Part shown: one piece after another, positions 11,701 through 22,865 of the stretch | Position numbering within the stretch: position 1 is the stretch's first letter | How the letters are laid out: the number at the start of each line of letters is the position of its first letter | Assembly (NCBI RefSeq): GCF_000204055.1 | Contig: NW_006768765.1 | Location: 746,798 to 810,797, forward strand | DNA length: 64,000 nucleotides | Reading direction: 5' to 3' | Source of the DNA: Melampsora larici-populina 98AG31 | Taxonomy: Eukaryota; Basidiomycota; Pucciniomycetes; Pucciniales; Melampsoraceae | Made by a program: the position numbers and the translations under genes | The notes under the pieces: generated by a model | The model's database searches: none | What the model was told of the DNA's origin: nothing | What the model saw: only the letters and a program-made list of their open reading frames with translations

Positions 11701-13455
11701 CTTCGCTGTTGTTTTTTTTCTAACTTTTTACTCTCAATTTCTTAATCAATAATAGGTCGACTTTATAACTCGGAGAATTACTCGTTCAGCTGCGTGGCGG
11801 AAGCAATTTGATCGTGTCAGTGAACAGAAAGGCTTCAAATGCTCACTTATCGCTGGTTACGGTATTCGTTGGAACATCAAATATCAAAGCCGTCACAAAG
11901 CCTGGCTAGCAAGAGAGGTATGTTTCTTTGGACTGACTGCACGTTTTGTGAATCATAATTGAAGCTAATCATCTTTCACCCAGGTTATTGATCAATTATG
12001 TCGAGACGATTTAAACTTAGTTCACTCAAAGAATCTACCACCACGCAAGAACAAGAAGCCTTACGGCTACTTCCATGAACTAGAGATGACCACGAGTGAA
12101 TGGGCCCAGGTTCGGAGACTTAACATGGAACTTGAGGTAAGTGTCTCCCACTTTGGTTGTCATCTTCTTTTGATGCATATTGACATTGATCTTTTGTGAA
12201 TTCCAGCCATTCTTGAAGACTACTCTACTTATGGAGGGTGACGGACCGACTGGCTGCATGGTGATTCCTCAGTATGTAGAGCTTCGTACCAGTCTTGAGA
12301 AGAAGATTGCACCTCTCGCCACCACAGACGCTCTATATCCAATGCTCGCAAAGATGAAGGAGAAGACCATCGAATATCTTAACGAGGCACTTGGATGCGA
12401 GACCCTAGTCATGGCAACAATACTTCACCCTTTCTTCCGTCTTAAATTCTTCTCGAAGTGGTTTGGTGAAACTTCATCAGTGACCATGAAAGCCGAGTCT
12501 ACCTTTCGACGTCTTCACCAACAGTACGAAAAGTCAGCACCTATCACAAAGCCAACTCCATCTCAAACTGAACGTGGAAACAATTCAAAACCCACTTCAT
12601 CACCAAAGCCGGACATATTTGTCAGCAATTCTGAAGATGAACCCGCTGTTGAAGAGGGCGATGAATTACCCATGAAAAACTATCTATGTGGGTCTGATAA
12701 GATGAAGGCAGACAACTACGACATTCAAAATCCTGAAGCCAGTCTACTCTGGTGGAAGGTAAGTTGTTCTAACCTTTCTAACTTTCCAATGTCCTCATGC
12801 AATACTGATGCAACACTGATCTTGAAATTTATAGGCCCATGAAAAATCGTATCGGGTGTTAGCTCGTATGGCTAAGGATTACCTAGCTTCAACAGGGTCG
12901 TCTTGTGCCGCGGAGCAAATATTCTCATGTGCTTCCGATGTGTGCTCTTGTAGTCGAGGCAGTTTGATTGCCCGGACCATTGAAAGCCTGGTATCCAGTA
13001 GACTTTGGCTAAGGGAGGGTGTTGATCTTGGCACCCTATTTGATGAGCTGACAAAGGTATTCAAAGCTATGGGGATACCCATGACTTAAGGTTTTATCTC
13101 ATCTTTTTCTATAAATTTCAACCATTGATTGTTTTTTTTACTTCATTATTTTACTTCATTACTCTCATTCATTGATTTTATTCACTTTTTATAGTTTCTA
13201 TACTATCATTAACACTTGTTATAATTGTTTTTTCAATCCAAGTAATTTTTTTCCTTCTCACGCTCAATTTTGCGTGTTGCGTTGCGTGTTGCGCCCGTTG
13301 CGCAGCGCCCTAGAGCGCTGCTGTGAGCTGCAGCGTTGCTCCTTTCCGATTGTGAGTGTTGCGCTACCAGCCTTTTGAATTTTCAGTTTTTTTCGAGGAG
13401 CTACGCTGCGCTGGATTAGCCTGTTGCGGTGCGCAGCGTAGCTTACCCAGTGTTG
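8744..13455 (+). mobile_element. Complete hAT-type DNA transposon, 4.7 kb
   Basis: The element is bounded by perfect 15-bp terminal inverted repeats: CAACACTGGGTAAGC at 8744-8758 and its complement at 13441-13455. Flanking TTACTAT copies mark the insertion. GC-rich subterminal zones about 200-250 bp deep (8760-8950 and 13265-13440), rich in TGCGCAGCG-type repeats, lie inside both ends, as expected for transposase-binding sites. The interior carries one multi-exon hAT transposase gene on the plus strand. Intact ends and duplications suggest a fairly recent insertion, although the transposase frame has a stop. Confidence 0.88.
9514..13089 (+). pseudogene. hAT-family transposase with one in-frame stop
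   Basis: The product starts with a Ser/Lys-rich tail, then a BED-like zinc-finger region (YPCRFCPRDEHDP...LTGNLWVHRDG...GCPGRL). The catalytic core follows, with LVHDGWTTKGNRHVFIGA (first Asp) and TTDSGSNNKTM, then MHIFCFCHKLALIVNAGL. It ends in the hAT dimerisation domain (YRVLARMAKDYLASTGSSCAAEQIFSCASD, then a WLREGV block). Introns of about 60-80 bases separate roughly ten exons; two well-marked ones are 9853-9915 and 10003-10066. TGA at 11401-11403 (ATA TGA ACA) interrupts the frame just before a long acidic stretch. It is the only lesion I found, so the copy is nearly intact. The start at 9514 is the first ATG before the Ser-rich tail. Confidence 0.88.
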
Positions 13456-13462
13456 TTACTAT
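13456..13462. repeat. Target-site duplication, right copy (TTACTAT)
   Basis: Matches 8737-8743 exactly and abuts the right terminal inverted repeat. Confidence 0.85.
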
Positions 13463-13573
13463 GCATGTGAACCTTTTTTATAACTCAAGTATAATCTGAA
13501 CATCACCTTGCAAGCCATTTTCTCAGCACTTAGCTCGACCATTCCAGCTCCTCATCACAGGAAACACACCACA

Positions 13574-16386
13574 ATGGCCTTTTCTAACCGGAAGAAATCT
13601 CAACAAGCACGGCAAGCAGCAGAGGCTGAACAATTAAGAATTGATAATGAAATTGTTGGTTTTATTGAAAATCAAATAGCAGACTCTGAAGATGAACAAG
13701 AATGTGATGAACAACTAAAAGACCAGCTTTTTCCAGTCTTCCTTGGATGCAACACAGCAAAACCTGCCATTGGAAAGCGTAAAAATAGGCTTGGACACCT
13801 CAAAAGGTACAAAAGACCAATTTCCAATCCAAACCCGCTCAAGAAAAGACTCATCTCTAAGCCAGTTCCCAAGGCAACACGTCAATATCGTCAAAAGAAG
13901 GCTGTTGCAGCAGTTGGAAAGAATGTCGGATTCATGGCTCAATGGACTAAATCAAAACCCAAAGCTGAAGCACCACTCAGCTCAGATTCTAAGATTGAGA
14001 TAGAAACTCAATCAATCAACTGTATCAATGACCAAGACGACTCTTCGAATGACCAAGACTCTGCCTCCGACGATCCCGATGATTTTGATGATGCTTCTGA
14101 ACATACAGAAGAGTGTGGCAAGGATGAACATGGACTTGATCCGGAGTATGAGGAATGGATCTCATCATCGGTACAACAGGCCCAAGCCACTCGGCATGCC
14201 AAGATGGACTCAACAGATGCCCTTGCTAGACAGCGTGTGATTCAAATTGAGGAACAGTGGGCTGCACTCGATGCCAAGATACAATCTGCAACTCAGAAAT
14301 ACAAAGCCGAGCACAAAGAAAATCCAAAGTGTGACATCCCTTACCTTATCTTGGACGAGCTCAGGGAATTTAACTTTCGTCGTAAGGAGCTGTCTTTGGC
14401 AAACAGTAAATCACCCACCATTCAAGCATCAATACTTGCAGCTCAAGGTTCTTTGAGACGACTTCCAAGCAATCACATGAACTTTTCTACGGGTATTGGA
14501 AGAGCAAGAAAGATCCGAGCCCAAGCCAACCACCTCATGACCATGTCATCAATCATACACTCGCGGTCGGGATTTGGTTCACAACATCCTTTGCTTCTAG
14601 ACAATGCACCACTCTGGAGCATGTTACGGACATGGTCCTTTTCAAGAACACCAGGAGAGGTGAGTCAAACATTGGACAACACATCAAATCACTTGAATAA
14701 AACTAACATGATTCTTTATATTTTTCTTAGGTTACCCCACAAAGGTTCTGTGATCATGTAAATACCATAGCTCTCCCCAAGTTCCATCCAGGCCAAACAA
14801 TCTCTTTAGTTACTGCCTATTGCTGGATGTACAAGCTTGGTTATCGGCCTCAAGAGTACAAAAAATCATTATACTTTGATGGGCATGAACGTCCAGATGT
14901 GGTGGAATATCGAAAGAAATACTTGGCTGAGTTTGAAGACCTTCGGAAGCGATCTCGTGTGTACGTTGGAGAAAAACTTGAAAACTCCATTTCAGTTGAC
15001 CCAGAAAAACTGGGTGATAGGCGTGAAACTGTCTTTGTGTATCATGACGAGTCTACTGTACACGCCAAGGAGCGACCTCGACTTTCATGGCTCCTTCCTG
15101 GAACAAACGAACTGCGGTCTAAGGATCAAGGCCGACTGATCCATATCTCGGATTTCATCTGCGAAACCACTGGCCGACTGGTTGTAACCTTAGATAGAGT
15201 GCATGATCTCCAAACAGATGCACATCATCTGATCTTACCCAAATTCAATGACACTGCAGTAGTAATCTACCCAGGGACCAAAGGTGATCCATGGTGGGAC
15301 ATGGCTCAGTTGATTGATCAGGTCAAAACACAAGCTCTTCCAATCTTCGAATCAATGCATCCCGACTGTCAGGGAGTTTTCATTTTTGATTGTTCATCAG
15401 CTCACGAATCATACGGTCCCTCAGCGCTACGAGTGCAAAATATGAACCTCGGTTCCGGTGGAAAACAAGCTCATCTACGAGTTACAACAATCCCATCAGA
15501 CGACCCCCATATCCCCATGGATCTTCGAGGAAAGACACAGCCAATGGTTTTTCCATCCGATCATCCCATTCCTGAGCTTCGAGGACAGCAAAAAGGAATG
15601 AAGGTAGTATTACAGGAACGTGGACTTTGGGAGTACCATGAAAAACAAGTTGCTGCATTACATCAACAACCCATACTCACAAAATGCACCAGATGCAAAG
15701 CCTCGGGGGCAAGTCAAGACGCGAAGAACCGATCAATTCGACTGATTCAAGAATCCGAAGCACGAGGATTCTATGTATCTTAAGAACAGTGTGGGGCAAG
15801 AAGCGTGTTAGAGACCAACAGCAGTGATTGCTGCTGGTTCAGGATCCTTTCCTTACAGTCGGACTTTGCCAACGAGAAGCCTCTGCTTCAGATGGTAATT
15901 GAAGAAGCAGGGCATGTTTGCTTGTTCTTACCAAAATTTCATTGCGATCTTAATCCGATCGAGCTTTTTTGGGGTTTCATCAAACATGGTGAGTTTTTGT
16001 CTTTCTTTCACAATTTCTTAGTGATGCAACAAGATTGATATATCCCTTACTTGTAGAATACCGCAGCGGTTCACTTCAGTGCAAAACCTTCCAGCAGGCC
16101 AAGGATTGTTTTGAGGAAGTCCAACACTCCTGTTCATTAGAAATCATCCGAAAATATTTTTGCAAGATCGATCGACAGCACTCCGTCTATCAGTAAGTGT
16201 TTTACCTGGTCTTACTCTTGTCATCTCACATCTTTTTTATATCTGACATGTATCATTTTATGTAGAAACGGACTGACTGGTCCTGAGGCTGAGAAGATGG
16301 CCAAGCGTTATCGAGGACATCGTACAATTCCCAGGAATGCTTTCATGCATGTGACTGCAATCTGCAATCTCAATAACGCAGTATAA
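13574..16386 (+). pseudogene. IS630/Tc1-like DDE transposase with long acidic N-terminus, one in-frame stop
   Basis: The first exon encodes about 360 residues rich in Lys, then Asp/Glu/Ser, with no clear domain. The catalytic part follows: VFVYHDESTVHAKERP (first Asp), GVFIFDCSSAHESYGPSAL (second Asp), MNLGSGGKQAHLR, QERGLWE, and FLPKFHCDLNPIELFWG (third acidic residue in the NPIE motif of IS630/Tc1-type enzymes). The tail reads GLTGPEAEKMAKRYRGHR and ends at TAA 16386. Introns lie at about 14660-14730, 15990-16056 and 16194-16265. TAA at 15781-15783 splits the frame between RGFYVS and EQCGAR, while downstream coding stays in the same frame, so this is a nonsense change rather than a true end. 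This architecture is common in basidiomycete genomes. Element ends were not found. Confidence 0.82.
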
Positions 16387-16607
16387 TCTCAATTCGCTAA
16401 TGAGATCAATGCTCAGCGTTAATATCTCAACAAAATCACATCTTGGTCGATTCTTCTCATTTCACTGATTTTCCTTGAATATGACTCGTAATCTATCAAA
16501 ACATCAACTTCATCTTTCAACTTCCACCTCAACTAAACTATTCAGTATTTCAATTAAATATTTATTACTCTTGACTTTAACCCTTCAAAACTTACTCTTT
16601 TGAAGGG

Positions 16608-16860
16608 TTATTCATGTAGCACTCTTTCCACTGGATCATCCTTGGCTCCACCAAATCGCTCGATAACCCTCGATCCGGCTCCACCAAATCGCTCGATAAC
16701 CCTCCATCCGGCTCCACCAAATCGCTCGATAACTCTCAATCCGATCGAACAGTCTGAACACTTTTGAATCGTTGATAAACCTCGATTCAATTGTCCAGTT
16801 TTGCTACTTTTGAATCGTTCACAATCTTCAATAGATTCTGATTCTTGACTCACAAATAAC
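16608..16860. repeat. Three tandem 33-bp repeats
   Basis: A 33-bp unit starting GGCTCCACCAAATCGCTCG occurs at 16644, 16677 and 16710, the third copy diverging at its end (about 16742). On the minus strand it would encode an 11-residue repeat RVIERFGGAG, but the open frame (16608-16853) has no other sign of being a gene. Related TTTTGAATCGTT words follow up to 16820. Confidence 0.8.
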
Positions 16861-17344
16861 TGCCTAGCTGCTTATTCCACAGGCCTTACAGAATTTCAAG
16901 TTGATAATCAGTTGTTATTGTTGGAAACTTTCCATACCCGCTATACTTGATGTAGCTTGGTTACATTGTTTCCTCCTCTTTTTCTTGTCATTTCCTTAAA
17001 AATCTTCTTACTCCTTTTGTTTACCCTATTTTTTTGTCTTGGCTTTCTTTAGAATGACCTTGTGAATGAATGTGAACTTTCAAAATGAGATTCATGATTG
17101 TGTAGGAATTCCTGAAAATGAACAATAGCCCAAATAGAGAGATCATAAGTGAGGGAAAACCAATATGGTTTGAGAACATGGTCGAGTTATTGAAGATTAA
17201 AAAAGAAACGACGTTGTACACTACCAACAAAATATCAAAAAGCTTTCAAAGTCGAGTTGCGATACACAAAGAATCCTGTGCCACGCCGGGGTCAAACACG
17301 TTTTCCTACACTTTAGACTTCTGGTAAGCCTTCCGGGTCTACCA
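16861..17344. other. Gene-free stretch
   Basis: AT-rich, with no coding signal, tRNA or clear repeat that I could support. Confidence 0.4.
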
Positions 17345-17483
17345 CACACTGCGGGAAAATCGCTGACGTGAGCCTGGCTCGCGCCACCGTGACGTGAGCC
17401 ACGGGCTGGCCCCAACCTGAAGCCAACCAAATTTCACACGCGGGCGTGACAAGAGCCATTGGCCTGCTGAAGCCATCGACTTA
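17345..17483. repeat. Left arm of a long inverted repeat
   Basis: About 139 bp starting CACTGCGGGAAAATCGCTGA, GC-rich against an AT-rich background. It is nearly identical, in inverse orientation, to 19059-19194; along the first 130 bases I see essentially one mismatch, and the copies diverge after GAAGCCATC. Confidence 0.85.
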
Positions 17484-19058
17484 GTCAATGTCTGCCCGTC
17501 AGTTTTCATAGTACTACACAACTTTTCATGTGCAAATCAAATACTTGCAACCGTCATCCCAGCAAGAACGTCCAATCCAGTTATTTACTTATGTGGAACG
17601 TTGTCCAATGTCACCACATCTCATCAAAAACAGTTATACATAATACCTGTATGGTCCACCATGATTGGGTGCTCGGTGAGCAAGAAGCAACACTGATACT
17701 TTCTTCAATCAGCGTAGTCAGGTGGAATCACACTGAGTAATCCCCCAAAAAATCAAGTCGACATCAATCTCATTATCGTTCAATCACTTTAACCATGATG
17801 ACTGATAATCGCTGGAAATTTTAATGAAAGTATTGTAGAACAGTGAACCAACTGATGGATCAAGACAGTTTGATTGAAGTTGAGGTTAATCAAACAAAAT
17901 GGATAGTTTTGGAACAGACTCTCTTAACGTTCAACTTGTTCACAATCCCACTTGATTTCAAAACCATCTTTAAAGGTAAAAGACAAGTCTCATGACCGCT
18001 TAACCTGATAATCCTCAGCAGAAGGAAATCCTTGTACACAGAGACTTTGAGTGACTTATACGCAAGCTTTGTGATGTTTTTATTTGGTATTCACAAAACT
18101 TGATGTCTTTGAAGCTTAATAAATTTTGTATTCAAAGGTTTTGAATAATGATTGTACATCTGAATGATTACCACTTTCGAACCAAGATTAAATCCAAAAG
18201 TAATACAAAATAAATTCGAAGTAGGCCTAATCAAAGAATCCCCTGATAAACCACCATATCTCATTTACCAAAATTACAGAAACATGTAACTTGAACCTTC
18301 TACCGACATTTTAAAAAGGTCTTCCCAATCTACTTTAACAAATCCCACTGAGATGATGAAGTCAAAAATTGTTCCAACTGAAAGGAATGGTTTCAAAACC
18401 AGAATTGATTGTTGATGGAATGGTATACAAAGATTAATCAGTTGGTTGCATCGCATAACGACTGAATTTATTGAATTCGCTCGGTCTTGTTTGTGTAATA
18501 AATTTTTCAGGTAATTTTGCTAAAATTGAAAATCAAAAGTTCATTCCTATCAGTTTGATTCTACACTTTATCAAAAATTTGCATTTCTTAATCACTAACC
18601 TATTGAAGTTAAATTGATGGCACTTAAACCAAACTAAATCAAATGTGCAATACATAAATGTAGAATTGCAAAACGAGTGATGACAGTGACGACTAAAATC
18701 AGGGTCTTTAAATGATATTAGAAACGTTTTTAAGTCAGTTCGTTTTGCTTTTGTTAGATTTGATTGGATTCAAAACAGTTTCCTTCTCTTAGGATGATGA
18801 AGGATAAAACCTTGAGTCGTGGTTGGATCGTTGTGTGTTTCTTTTGCTTATTGTTGGAGTGTGCTCTTCAAATTTGTCGTTTTGTTCAATTTATTCGGAC
18901 CTGCAAAAAAAGGGATCCTGAAGAATTCTGGTTGGAAGTGGTGTTAGATGAGGCTGGATTTCAAGATATGGGATTGGTGTTGGTGTGTTGAGGTTGCTGA
19001 TAAGATGACATTGACGGTGTGGGGTACTGATCTTAGGTGAGTCGGCACCGGCGGAACC

Positions 19059-19194
19059 AAGTGGATGGCTTCAGCAGGCCAATGGCTCTTGTCACGCCCG
19101 CGTGTGAAATTTGGTTGGCTTCAGGTCGGGGCCAGCCCGTGGCTCACGTCACGGTGGCGCGAGCCAGGCTCACGTCAGCGATTTTCCCGCAGTG
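19059..19194. repeat. Right arm of the long inverted repeat
   Basis: Reverse complement of 17345-17483, ending CGATTTTCCCGCAGTG at 19194. Confidence 0.85.
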
Positions 19195-19262
19195 ACAGGA
19201 CCACCAACACATAGTTGGACACGGTCTGTGTAAGTCCATGTTGTCATGGTCACTTGATACTA

Positions 19263-19347
19263 TAAGTACCTAGCTTAAGACCTTAAGTACTTGGCTTAAG
19301 ACCTTAAGTACCTAGCCTAAGATGCTTAAGTGCCTGGCTTATGCTTG
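19263..19347. repeat. Four tandem copies of a 21-bp unit
   Basis: TAAGTACCTAGCTTAAGACCT is repeated with small changes four times, the last two copies diverging. It lies just outside the long inverted repeat. No coding meaning is apparent. Confidence 0.75.
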
Positions 19348-20006
19348 GGCCCAAATGTTGACCATCTAGTGAAAAAAAAAATTGATGCCTCAGATGGCCC
19401 CAAGGAGATATAGATAGATTACACTTACTCTCCTGAATGTACTTGTCTAGTTATCAACTTCAAAGGTTATCATTGAGGTAGTCATTTTTGATCTCAAAAA
19501 CGAAATTTCATTTGGCTGGTCGGAAGCTAGTACAAAGTAGACGTTAACTACTGTATTCAATGTGAGTCAAGTAATCAGCTTCCAGAAAGGGCTACACTCA
19601 CCATCATCTGCAAAACATTTTGTACCCCTCAGGTACAGAAGAAAAAAGCATCTCTGGCTAGAAAAATAATTACATTGTCAGTTCCAAAGGATCAAATTAA
19701 AGATTACCTCCAACCTGGGGACACGATGGATGTCATGGATGATATAGGCAATGTGAATGCATGCTATGCAGAATATGTCTAGATGATTGAGGGTTCCATC
19801 AAAAAATATATGTAGAATTTGTAATTCAAACCGACCACAAGTGGCTTTTATCTTTGAAAAAGTTCTCTTCTGTCCTTTTTTTTCTTCTTCCAAAAACAAG
19901 AGTATTGTATCTTGTAGTGTGTTTACTTTGCTCACAACAATCAATACCATTGACCATTACAAAGTTTACCACACACAGAGATTCAGGTAATAGCAAAATA
20001 AAGTAC
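19348..20006. other. Gene-free stretch
   Basis: No supported feature. Small open frames on both strands (for example 19678-19950, minus) lack recognisable motifs. Confidence 0.35.
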
Positions 20007-20572
20007 TCAGTTTTCCAAAACCATTGAATCATCACCTTCAACACGGGCAAAGGGAGTGTTACTCCAAGACAAATCTTTCAATCTTGCTAATACAACATCA
20101 AAAGAACCCCAAAAATTTCCAATGTCCAAATCCCCACTCACAATTCCAACATCTTCCATGACTTGATCAACAACCGGGGAAAACCACTCAGGGGTTGTGC
20201 TCCACAAGTGTTCTTGCTCCGGGTATTCATCAGCAATGATAGCATCCACCTCTTCACCTGGGACTTGTATGAGGTAATCAATCCCACCAAATTCTTCAAC
20301 AGGGTTTTTGTAGCAGTAGTCTGCAGAACATACGGTAGGTAATTTCAACCGCTTGTCGTATCGTCTGCAGAAACCATTGTAAAACTTGACCCATTTGTCC
20401 AGAGCTCGTTGAAAGACAGGGATAAATAGGTGTAGAAACAAGGCCCTGAAAAGCAATGATAAAGATTTCAGCATGGAATAACCAAAGAAAAAAAAAGCAG
20501 CTTCACCTAGCCATTGGATCATATTGATCATATAAATCTTGATCAATGCGCTCTTGAATTTTAGCTTTGATA

Positions 20573-20579
20573 TTTCCAG
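20573..20579. repeat. Target-site duplication, left copy (TTTCCAG)
   Basis: TTTCCAG abuts the left end of the nested element and recurs at 21822-21828. Removing the element plus one copy restores the integrase reading frame, which fixes the duplication length at 7 bp. Confidence 0.92.
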
Positions 20580-21821
20580 CAACACCGGAATCGCTCCGCA
20601 GTGCAACAGAAATTTGGCCAATTCTGTTGTGATGCGGAGCACCCGCTATGAACCACAGCACACTTGATCCGCTATCCGCTATGTAAAGAATCTCACAGAG
20701 TATCGGAGCGGCGAATTCGCTCCGATATTCGTCCAACAAACTCGATATCAGAATCTTGAGATAAATCAACATCATCGGGAACTTCAAAGGGCTGCTTGTG
20801 ACAAATCAGCAAAGTTTGTTGAAGCTCGGATGTGATATGGATCACTTACATCCATATTTGCTCGCTTGGTTGGTCGGGGCGAAGGACTTTTTGATCTCGC
20901 TGATGATGATCTAACACGTTTGCTGGTTGATGATCGAGGCTGGACATGATAGGCCATTGTTAGTTAACAGCCAAATCTTTGAATACATAAGAAAGGCAAA
21001 TAGATAACAACAAACCTTTCCCTTGTCAGTTGGTTTGACTTTTGTTTGAGCGGTGACTGAGAGTCTCTTCTTGGTGGTAACTTTTTTGACGGGTCGAGGT
21101 GATGGAAGTCAATGAGCAAGACTCAGAGTACCTGGCTGATCATCCTCGGAGTTTGCTGAACTTGAAATGGTGATACTGAGAGAGGTTCGAGAGTCTTTGG
21201 GAGGTACTACAAATCCAGGCTGGGAGCGAGCTGGGCTAGGAGGTCGAAGAGTTCTAGAGCTGGACTTACTGGGAACCTGGAGAGTCAAGGAGCTTTGCGA
21301 TGATGATTTGGAAATGGGCATTGTAATAAAAGTATTAAAGTATTAGCGTCACTGATGATCGAATCAAACGAGCTTCTCAATTTCTACTTGAGAAAAAGAC
21401 GTACCACAACTTGAAATACCAATTGCAGACCCACATTTCAGCCGAATTTGAAGACAACCTATCTTCAAGTTCGACCACAAGCCAGCCAGATTCGAAGTCA
21501 ATACATCCAAGGGTTGTGTGGTGTTGTTAGTTGATGAGAGGAATGAATGAGTTGTTCGGTGTGGTTGGTCGGTAAAGAGATCCAGTGGCGCTGGTATGTA
21601 GTAGTACAGCCTGGGTACCCTGGACCCAGCTTGTATTGCCGCTATATAGTGGAAAACCCGAGGCCGGTCGGGTTGCGCTGCGCTTGACCCGCTATTGGGA
21701 AAACTGGCCCGGGGCTGTGGTGCGCAGCCCCCGCTACATATGGTGCATGTTATAGTGATGGTAAAAACCGCTGCGCAACCACTCCACAACCGCTATTGGA
21801 TGCGGAGTGGTTCTGGTATTG
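20580..21821 (-). mobile_element. Nested non-autonomous hAT-like element, 1,242 bp
   Basis: Terminal inverted repeats CAACACCGGAATCGCTCCGCA (20580-20600) and, inverted, CAATACCAGAACCACTCCGCA (21801-21821) agree at 17 of 21 positions and share the CAAYACYGG start with the 4.7-kb hAT element at 8744. GC-rich subterminal zones with GCGGAGC and CCGCTAT words resemble hAT ends. The inside retains only a Ser/Pro-rich open frame on the minus strand (21109-21321, starting MPISKSSSQSS), like the N-terminal tail of hAT transposases. No catalytic part is present, so this looks like an internal-deletion derivative mobilised in trans. Confidence 0.85.
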
Positions 21822-21828
21822 TTTCCAG
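21822..21828. repeat. Target-site duplication, right copy (TTTCCAG)
   Basis: Identical to 20573-20579 and directly abutting the right end of the nested element. Confidence 0.92.
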
Positions 21829-22865
21829 TCAGTCCACAAGTCATTTTGTCCCAGAAGCACTCAATCTTTTGGTTACAAGGGGATGGAACATATTGATGAT
21901 AAGGCCAGTTTGGGGCTCTGGAACCGTAAGTTTCTCCAAGATAAAGTTGATGTCCAGCAAGAGGAACACTCTCCGTTCCTCAATCAGTGGTGAGCTTTTT
22001 GGGAATGCCACCTTGCTTTTTTACAAGGCCCAGATACCACAAGTCAACATGACGGGGGTCGCTGTTGGTGACATGAGCATGAAGTCCCAAGATCTTTCGA
22101 GACCAGCAACCAATGAAACCATATATACCAATTCCAAAGTTCATCAACTTTTCGTGTCCATCAGAAGCCCAAACCTCATTGGGGCCGCCCGCATAGTATT
22201 TCCGTTGCTTGAGTTTATGAGCAGCTCTCATCCTGACAGCATCTGGATCCATTGCCTTCATAATAGCCGCAATAAAATCACTATATCAAAGTAGATTTGG
22301 AATGTAATTAGCATCAGAGCAAAATGAATCAAGAAGGCCCAAACACTTGCCAGTGGATGTGAAGCTTGTGTTCCTGAGCTAGCATCTTCTTGACACTCTT
22401 GATTCCAAGTACATTTCCATATTCAATCTGAAGTTCTTCAATCTTGTTACATACGGTGGCATAAGTTACTACACCCATGTCAAGATCATCCTTTTGGCGG
22501 TGAAGATTGAGTTGCTTCTCAAGTCGAGCTAAAGTTGACCGGCTGATGTTGATGTTGTGTTCATTTTTGAGGGCAATGAGAGCTTGCTTTTGGTTCAGAG
22601 ATTGTTTGTAATTATATAATACTGCATCCTTTACAACCTCCACACCATAATTTCCTTGTTGTTGCAAGTCCCATTCTTTGATTTGTCTTCTAACAGTTCT
22701 TACACAGACTTGGATGTGGTGCCGTTGCCAAACAGTGTTGCATACTGTTTGTGCTGGCCAGTTGTTGGCCACAGCTTCTTCAAGAAGGGGTTGCAAGATT
22801 TCATCAGATATTTTTTGCTGACATGTTGGTGTGTAGTTGGTGATGGAGACTGAAGGTGATATGAT

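Larger units (their letters stand above)
17345..19194. mobile_element. Possible non-autonomous element (1.85 kb) bounded by 136-139-bp inverted repeats
   Basis: Two near-identical inverted copies face each other with the end CACTGCGGG outermost on both sides. The 1.6 kb between them is AT-rich with no recognisable protein; one open frame at 18764-18991 is unconvincing. No target duplication is evident in the flanks (TCTACCA on the left, ACAGGAC on the right). It is therefore either a non-autonomous DNA transposon that lost its duplication, or two separate insertions of a small element in opposite orientation. Confidence 0.5.
20007..22850 (-). pseudogene. Integrase-core (rve-like) DDE transposase, split by a nested insertion and by a stop
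   Basis: Read on the minus strand, the N-terminal exon (about 22850-22329) has helix-turn-helix-like parts (CVRTVRRQIKEW, ISRSTLARLEKQL). The core follows: GPNEVWASDGHEKLMNFGI (first Asp), IPKKLTTD-stop-GTE (second Asp, with TGA at 21980-21982 replacing what is Arg in relatives), and PCNQKIECFWDKM (Glu). The frame then enters an inserted element (20580-21821). If that and one 7-bp duplication are removed, it continues exactly as GLTGNIKAKIQERIDQ, through an intron at 20446-20506, to a C-terminal domain (FQRALDKWVKFYNGFCRRYD...LPTVCSADYCYKNP). This family, an integrase core plus a conserved C-terminal region, is common in rusts and mushrooms. No convincing start codon; the N-terminus is open-ended. 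Confidence 0.85.

Noticed and set aside
15784..16038. Separate gene starting after the stop at 15783
   Set aside because: Same frame and the expected continuation of the transposase (third catalytic residue in NPIE), so it is the same gene after a nonsense change.
16644..16742. Regular 33-bp repeats considered as a CRISPR-like array
   Set aside because: Units are contiguous with no spacers, only three copies, and the genome is eukaryotic.
17345..19194. Long repeat pair considered as LTRs
   Set aside because: The copies are inverted, not direct.
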